From positions 24,955,746 through 25,019,745 of the forward strand of contig CM023535.1 in assembly GCA_013350335.1 (NCBI GenBank): a stretch of 64,000 nt of DNA. The letters run 5' to 3'. Source of the stretch: Chimonanthus salicifolius (Eukaryota; Streptophyta; Magnoliopsida; Laurales; Calycanthaceae). Shown piece by piece: positions 58,469-64,000 of this stretch (position 1 is the stretch's first letter; each line of letters starts with the position of its first letter). Below the pieces are notes generated by a model that was not told the origin of the DNA, did not search any database, and worked only from the letters and a program-made list of their open reading frames with translations. Both the position numbers and the translations under genes were made by a program.

Positions 58469-59679
58469 GATCATTGCACATCCGCAGGTAAGATTACTTG
58501 ACAATACAAGAGGTTTCAAATGCAAAATTCCATGGTGGGAACTGTCTATCTCATTGTCCATGTACAGCGAAGGCAGGACATCCCAAGGGAATTCATGCCT
58601 GTAACATGTTGATATGTTAATTTAAAGCCTTGTAAGTGAGCACTCATTAATTCAATACAGCAAATATATAGTGAATCCATTTGCTGCAAGGAATTTATCT
58701 CCATAATTAAACAAATCATTTAACCAAGGCTATAGTCAGCTGACAGATAAAGGTCCCAGAGTTTGTATAGGTCTAATGTTAATCGCTTCAGATGGTTATT
58801 TGTATGATCTTTTCAGTTTGGTGTTTGCAACATCGAAAGTGAGTCTCAGAATGTTTTTACATGGCTGGGGGAGGAGAGCACTGATCATCTATTTGTCTTA
58901 ATTACGTAATGCCATTACTTGTAAGCACAGTAAATTATAGTGTGGAGAGATTCAAAGTTGATAAATTAGAATAGTCGATTAAACTGAAACCTTCTGTCAG
59001 TAATTCAGACCCTGTATATTGGTATTCAGTGTTAGGTACAAAGCTGATGAACAAAGTATAATGTTGCCTTTCTCTGGTTAATGCCAAGTTTCATGTATTT
59101 TACAAGTGTTAGCCTTTCCCAGTAGTCAACATCACATATTGATTAGTGCTCACTATGAAACTATCAACATGACAGATACATGGACGTTCTCAGAAAAAAG
59201 TGAAGCCAAAAGCTTGGAGGGAGATACATTTGGTACAATGTGATTTTACAGAAAACTTTGGAACTCAAAAATTCAACACCACAAAAGAGGAAAATTTCTT
59301 TCCAGATATCATCTAGAGACCCTGTAGAGAACTCTCAAGTGAGATCACATACAATCAATCCGAAATATTTGCAATCACCTCAACCTCCATGAATGATCGC
59401 ATTTTTTCAATAAGTTCTCCAGGGAACATCCAAATAGCCCCATCATATAGTAAAAATCCATGAATACTTCAAATCCGAGTGTTCCAATCAGTCTCACAAT
59501 ATTCTTACATCTTCAAACACTCAAAAAGCCAAACATCTGGAAAAAGTCAACCTAACTGCTAGAGTCTACAATATATCAAAATCACAATTATACTAAGAGT
59601 GAAGAGCAATTCTCAATCATTAATAGCTGGAAAATAATCATCGTAAATGCCAGAGATTACACATAGATGACCATGACCC
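58469..59679. repeat. Distal tail of U2, matching 35985-37194
   Basis: Near-identical to the U1 tail with scattered substitutions. No gene is recognised. It contains a diverged duplicate of the DREB2 3' flank near 59002-59087 (see findings). Confidence 0.85.
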
Positions 59680-60339
59680 TGAAGCTTGCCTATGGGCATA
59701 GCAAACAGGAAGGGAAAAGAACTTCAGATGATAAAAGTCATTCAGCTACTGTTAGTTCAATGGTAAGAGCTATCTTTTTAATTTTTCTCAAGGAGACACA
59801 CACAGTGAGAGACAGAGGGAGAGATCAAGAAGAAGAAAATGTAATTCAGACCTTGTATATTGCATTTCATGTACAAGTTGATGAACAAATGTAAAGATTT
59901 TTCTTCTCTAATTAATGTGATGTTCTTTATTTTCATTGATACAAAAAATATGCCCCAAAACCCGAAAATAAGAACATAAGTCATAACAAATAACAGCGGA
60001 GAATAATACAATTTTTGAAGAGCAATGGACAAAAATAAAAAGGTGCTCATTATGTTTTTTAGAAAAAAATGAGAGAACCCGGGCCGTAGAAAAACAACCA
60101 GAAATCACTTGAAATCATTGAAGGGAGTCATACATCTTTCAATCTCAGCTGATGATCCAGGAAAGGAATTGAAGAGGTCCTCATAAGTTGTCTCTTGCTC
60201 GCAATGTGGGTCATATACATTGAAGGCATTAAAAAGTCCCCCATCAGTTGGATCTTGATCACCAAAAATGGAGCTCCAATAGTTCTCTAAAAGAAGATCA
60301 ATGGTCTCTTTCCTCACTTCTGACCGCAATATGTTCATG

Positions 60340-60945
60340 GGAACTTCCATGTTTGACATTGTTATATTTCCTCCAAAATCACCATCCATCTGTTGTATTA
60401 AATCTTCCACATCAAACATGGAATCTCTGTTCTCTGATAGATGGTCAATGGTCTCTTTCCTCACTTCTAACTGCAACATATTCATGGGAAGTTCCATGCT
60501 TGACATTGTTATATTTCCTCCAAAATCACCATCCATCAGTTGTATTAAATCTTCCACATCAAACACGAAATCTCTATTCTCTGATAGATGGTCAATGGTA
60601 TCTTTCCTCACTTCTGACTGCAACATTTCATGGGAAGGTCCATACTTGACATTGTTATATTTCCTCCAAAATCATCATCCATTAGTTGCAAGAAATCTTC
60701 CACATCAAACATGAAATCTTTCTTCTCTGATAGATGGTCAATGGTCTCTTTCCTCACTTCTGACTGCAATATATTCATGAGAAGTTCCATACTTGACATT
60801 GTTATATTTCCTCCAAAATCATCATCCATCAGTTGCAAGAAATCTTCCACATCAAACACGAAATCTCTGTTCTCTGAGAGATGGTCAATCGTCTCTTCTC
60901 TCACTTCTGACTCCACTGTATTCATTGGAGCTTCCATTCTCGATA
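60340..60945 (-). repeat. 147-bp coding tandem repeat, 4 units (U3)
   Basis: The anchor GTTATATTTCCTCC starts at 60361, 60508, 60654 and 60801: spacing 147, 146 and 147. The 146 marks the single-base deletion. Cores in protein order are FDVEDFLQLMDD, FDVEDFLQLMDD, FDVEDLIQLMDG and FDVEDLIQQMDG. The first two and last two resemble each other, suggesting duplication of a pair or stepwise growth. Confidence 0.95.
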
Positions 60946-61455
60946 CTGTTCCATCTCCTCCGAAATTATACTCACAATCATCTCTTGAATCCTCTAGTTT
61001 GGATTCCTTAGTAACAAAACTTTTGGAATGGTGTGAAGTCATTGTAGGCTCATATGAGGATTGCAATGTCATTGGTGAACATTTTCGGTCATTCCATTTA
61101 GATAGATTAAGTCGCGCCCAAGGGCCATACATAGCCCTTGCAACTTACATCATATGTAAGAGTTGCTGCCTCTGCAGTGGAGAATGTACCAAGCCAGAGT
61201 TTTCTTCCTGTTGGTTGTCAGATCTCAGCGACCCATTTCCCTGAAATGCGTTGTCTTACTCCTCTGTATTTGCAGCACAAGTTCTCAGGTCCTCCCTTCC
61301 CTTCCATACAACCCTTTTTTGAGCTCTTGGCAGGCATCTTCCTAACTCGTTTGTCACCATCTTCAAGAAGATCCAACTGGTTGTTAATCTCTTTCCACTT
61401 TGCTAGAGTTTCTCCTCCAGAATTGCTTCCATTGCATCTGCTTCTTGCTCTCTTC

Positions 61456-63093
61456 CTGATAATTGATATGCATAGTTAGTATAACAATGGAAAGGAGTTA
61501 GCACCAAAAATTTCTGATCTAAGAGAATAAAATCAGTGAGAAAAGTAAAAATGAAAACAAATAGCTTCCTAACCCAAATTTTTTGTATAGTACTAACTTT
61601 TATCGCTTTATCACCGTAATAACTATTTTCCTCAGCCTATCTGAGCCCATAGGACTTCAACCAACAAAATTAAGGTTGCAACCGTAAACACTTTCCTTGT
61701 ATGCTAGAGGCCCTTGTCCACAATTCCCTCATCTTAAGCAGAATTCAGATGTTGATATTCAGGTTAGCTTTCCTAAAGCAGCAGGTTTTTTTCTTTCTTT
61801 TCCATTTTTTTTTTGTTGGAAATTTCTCAAAGTACTAGAATTGAAGCTAATTTGAGACAGTTTGAGTTCACGCAGTGGACCACAAACTACCTTAAAGTCA
61901 AGTTTAAGGATTTGTAACTCTGAAACAACAGTTGTATTTTCATTTTTTAGGCTATGTTTTAGTAAAAGAAAAAAAAAACAGTTTAATTTATAGTTTTCCA
62001 AATTTCAGAATTAGTAATTTCTAATAATTATAGAATTGGGATAATCTCTGTAGTGGCAATTCTGTCTTTGGTAGCACTGCAAAAAACTAGGTGGAATCTG
62101 AGAATTTCATAATGGAAGTGATTCAGGCTATGGATTTCTGAGTATTTTTACATGTTCTCTTGAACTTGAAATCAATGGGATTTCCATAATTTTTATTCTA
62201 AAATTGGGAGTTTACAAAGCATAGAATTCTTTTAGGAATTTTTATAAATTTGTAAACTTTTTATCCTGCATAAGAATTCTGGGCTTTGTAATTCCCAAAA
62301 TTTTAGAATTGAAATTCCAAAATAGAACTTTAAGAAAAGTAATTAGAAATTCTTTGGAAATGGAATTTTGTCATCATCATCATCTAAATCCTTTAATCCC
62401 CTAAACCTAGAGTTGACTTTTTGTTTGATTTTAATGCCTACATGAGGATTTTGGATTCAAAACATGGAATTTTTTATGAATTTTTAGATTACTCAAAATT
62501 TCATGTTCAACTATGAACCAAACAGGAGCCAAGGATTGTGAATTGGAGTTTCCCCATCTAGGGGTAAAATAGAAATCCAATTTGCAGTTAACTTCTAATT
62601 TTTCCAATTCGTTTGATTCAAACAAGACAAGTCAATTTATGGATTTCCGTTCATCAACATGCAAGTTTTGATCCCTTAAACTTAGGATTAACAATTTTCA
62701 TTCACGGAACCCTAATTTATTTTTTGTTTCTCTTCTTCTTTTTCTTCTTGATCATGACAAAACCCAAAAGAAAACGAACTAAAAAAACAAACGATTTATG
62801 TCCTCTTCTACTTGTTCTTAACAAAACCCCAAAAAAAATTGATTCAAATCTATTCATAACCTGAAAAGATCGATTCAAATCTTCTTTTTCTTCTTCTTAA
62901 CAAAACCTAACAGAAAAAGAAAAAGAAAAAAACCGATTCAAATCTTCTTTTTCTTCTGCTTAGCAAAACCCAAAAGAAAAAAGAAAAAGAAAACCGATTC
63001 AAATCTTTTTTTTCTAGAACACCAAAACCCATCGTTTATATTAAAGAAAATCCCAAACAATAAATCATAGATTCTGATAAAAAGAAATTCTAC
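61456..63093 (-). other. DREB2 intron (U3)
   Basis: Donor GTAGAATTTC next to 63094, acceptor ATTATCAG ending at 61456. About 1.64 kb. The minisatellite with GATTCAAATCTTCTTTTTCT lies at 62860-63015. Confidence 0.75.
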
Positions 63094-63611
63094 CTTTCCC
63101 TCTCCATCATAAATTCTTTCTTTGAGATAGATTAGATCAATCCTTCTTTCTTTCGTTCAGATGTTTGATTTTGTTCCTTCTTTATTGCAGAGAGAATAAA
63201 TTCTTTGCTTTTCTTTCTTTCTTTATTGCAGTGAGATAGAAAGAAATCAAACGTTCATGCAGAGAGAGAGTGCAGACGTTCATGCAGAGAGCGATAGCAA
63301 ACGTTTGAAATATCTTTACCGCTCTGTTCTCCTTATAGACGAAGAAACTGGAAGTTGTGAACTTGAAATGAGAAACTAGAAGTTGTGAACTTGAAATGAG
63401 AAACTGGAAGTTGTGATCTCAGAAAATACTTACGTGGAATTTTCTAGTCCTTGAGCAACTGGGCCTCGCAACTGCCTATACTCGGAATATAAGATGCATA
63501 AAAATCATTCAATTTGATTAATCAAGTTATTTTTAAACATTTATCATTCATTTTTAAATTTTAATTTTAATTTTTAAATTTTTTGTGACTTTTTAAAACA
63601 TGTAAGATCTT

Positions 63612-64000
63612 GAAAATTGAGATAGATCTTGAGCAATGAGTGGTTTCAAGTTGATGAACCCACCCATGTGCCTAGATATAATGCACTGTTGTAAAAAATG
63701 CTTATGATAATTGTGAAATGTTATGATGTTGATCATATGAAAAAAATGTAATACTGCTTCCACGTGCCCTTTACTATTGAATCAATATCAGCCATGTGTG
63801 TGAGATGGTTTACATCTACTGGACCATGGGTGTCGACAGTTGCTGACTTGAGGAGTGTCAGTATGAGCCATGTGAGGGCCAGAGATGTACTTGCAAGGAT
63901 GTATTTTAACCGTGTTAGGACTTAATACAATGATCTCAACGTAGTATGTAGGCGTTACGTTGGATGACAACAGTAATTGATAAGATGATGAATTGTGGAA
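63612..64000. other. Sequence beyond the U3 breakpoint, no gene seen
   Basis: Matches nothing else in the window. A minus-strand frame of 60 codons (63788-63970) shows no recognisable domain. It may be an insertion in U3 or the edge of the array. Confidence 0.5.

Larger units (their letters stand above)
37195..59679. repeat. Segmental duplication unit U2
   Basis: Begins with AAGCTTGCCTATGGGCAT as U1 and U3 do. After removal of the LINE (7.1 kb) and the MITE (0.36 kb) it is about 15 kb and is the most complete version of the ancestral unit. It alone retains both the U0-like part 54949-56238 and the part 56239-58468 with the O-methyltransferase fragment. Confidence 0.92.
60105..63110 (-). pseudogene. 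DREB2-like: DREB2-type pseudogene with four 49-residue repeats (U3 copy)
   Basis: The best-preserved copy. Exon 1 coding is 63110-63094 (MMERE plus AG); GTAGAATTTC donor; intron to 61456; CAG acceptor. Exon 2 from 61455 continues in frame into [40 protein letters not shown] and [10 protein letters not shown], then the AP2 domain [19 protein letters not shown] (61218-61220) then replaces the conserved Arg. The AP2 domain resumes ([11 protein letters not shown]) with a 1-base insertion near 61146, then ARAMYGP and four 49-residue repeats plus a partial fifth, with a 1-base deletion near 60629. The tail YWSSIFGDQDPTDGG is intact, ending CMTPFNDFK and TGA at 60105. The family acts as nuclear DRE-binding activators. 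Three lesions make this copy dead unless unusual decoding occurs. Confidence 0.92.
59680..63611. repeat. Segmental duplication unit U3 (start only)
   Basis: Matches U1 from 15298 and U2 from 37195 through the DREB2 gene and its leader up to TGTAAGATCTT near 63611. There homology to U1 (19118) and U2 (48215) stops. Confidence 0.9.

Noticed and set aside
60248..61244. Several long plus-strand frames opposite the DREB2 repeats (also 15941-16391 and 45357-45656)
   Set aside because: They are antisense readings of the 147-bp repeat; the minus strand carries the AP2 domain, the repeat frame and the stop context.
60105..63110. U3 DREB2 as a functional gene
   Set aside because: A stop in the AP2 domain, a 1-base insertion and a 1-base deletion would all have to be bypassed.

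Overview
The window is nuclear DNA of a flowering plant. It holds long-LTR Ty3/gypsy chromovirus remains, a plant L1-type LINE, a hAT element of the TTF/zf-MYM type, a miniature LTR element (TRIM), MITEs, and broken copies of an intron-containing DREB2-type AP2/ERF transcription factor gene. No protein-coding gene here looks intact. The species cannot be named from the sequence alone.

The framework is a segmental tandem array whose ancestral unit was about 15 kb. Tail of unit U0: 1-2350. U1: 15298-37194. U2: 37195-59679. U3: 59680-63611, where homology stops. Each complete unit runs, in plus coordinates: DREB2 3' end, DREB2 exon 2 (minus strand), a 1.5-1.7 kb intron, a 5-codon exon 1 with 5' UTR, a long AT-rich flank with a (TA)n tract, a hAT MITE full of GGGTC repeats, a TRIM, and a long tail. 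The same TRIM with the same TATAA target duplication lies in U1 and U2, so that insertion predates the duplication. Later insertions differ between units: a recombinant 12.8 kb gypsy element between U0 and U1 (2474-15297); a hAT of 8.8 kb with a nested 4.3 kb solo LTR in U1 (25356-34146); and in U2 a 357 bp MITE plus a 7.1 kb LINE, both inside the DREB2 gene.

All three DREB2 copies are pseudogenes, but they share an unusual design. The C-terminal region carries an in-frame tandem repeat of 49 residues (147 bp). Each repeat has an acidic-hydrophobic core (FDVEDLIQLMDG type) resembling the RCD1-interacting motif of DREB2 proteins. Repeat number differs between copies: about 2 in U2, 3 in U1 and 4 in U3, each followed by a partial one. 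All three also have Ser in place of the base-contacting Trp of the AP2 domain. U2 and U3 share a CGA-to-TGA stop at a DNA-contact Arg. This is the most interesting biology in the window, and an intact relative may lie elsewhere in the array, possibly just left of position 1.

The rest is a layered record of transposition. The gypsy element has two dissimilar LTRs, no target duplication and a 1.7 kb internal duplication of gag-PR-RT, which together indicate recombination between two elements. A caffeic acid O-methyltransferase exon fragment (58019-58285) is the only other recognisable host gene piece.
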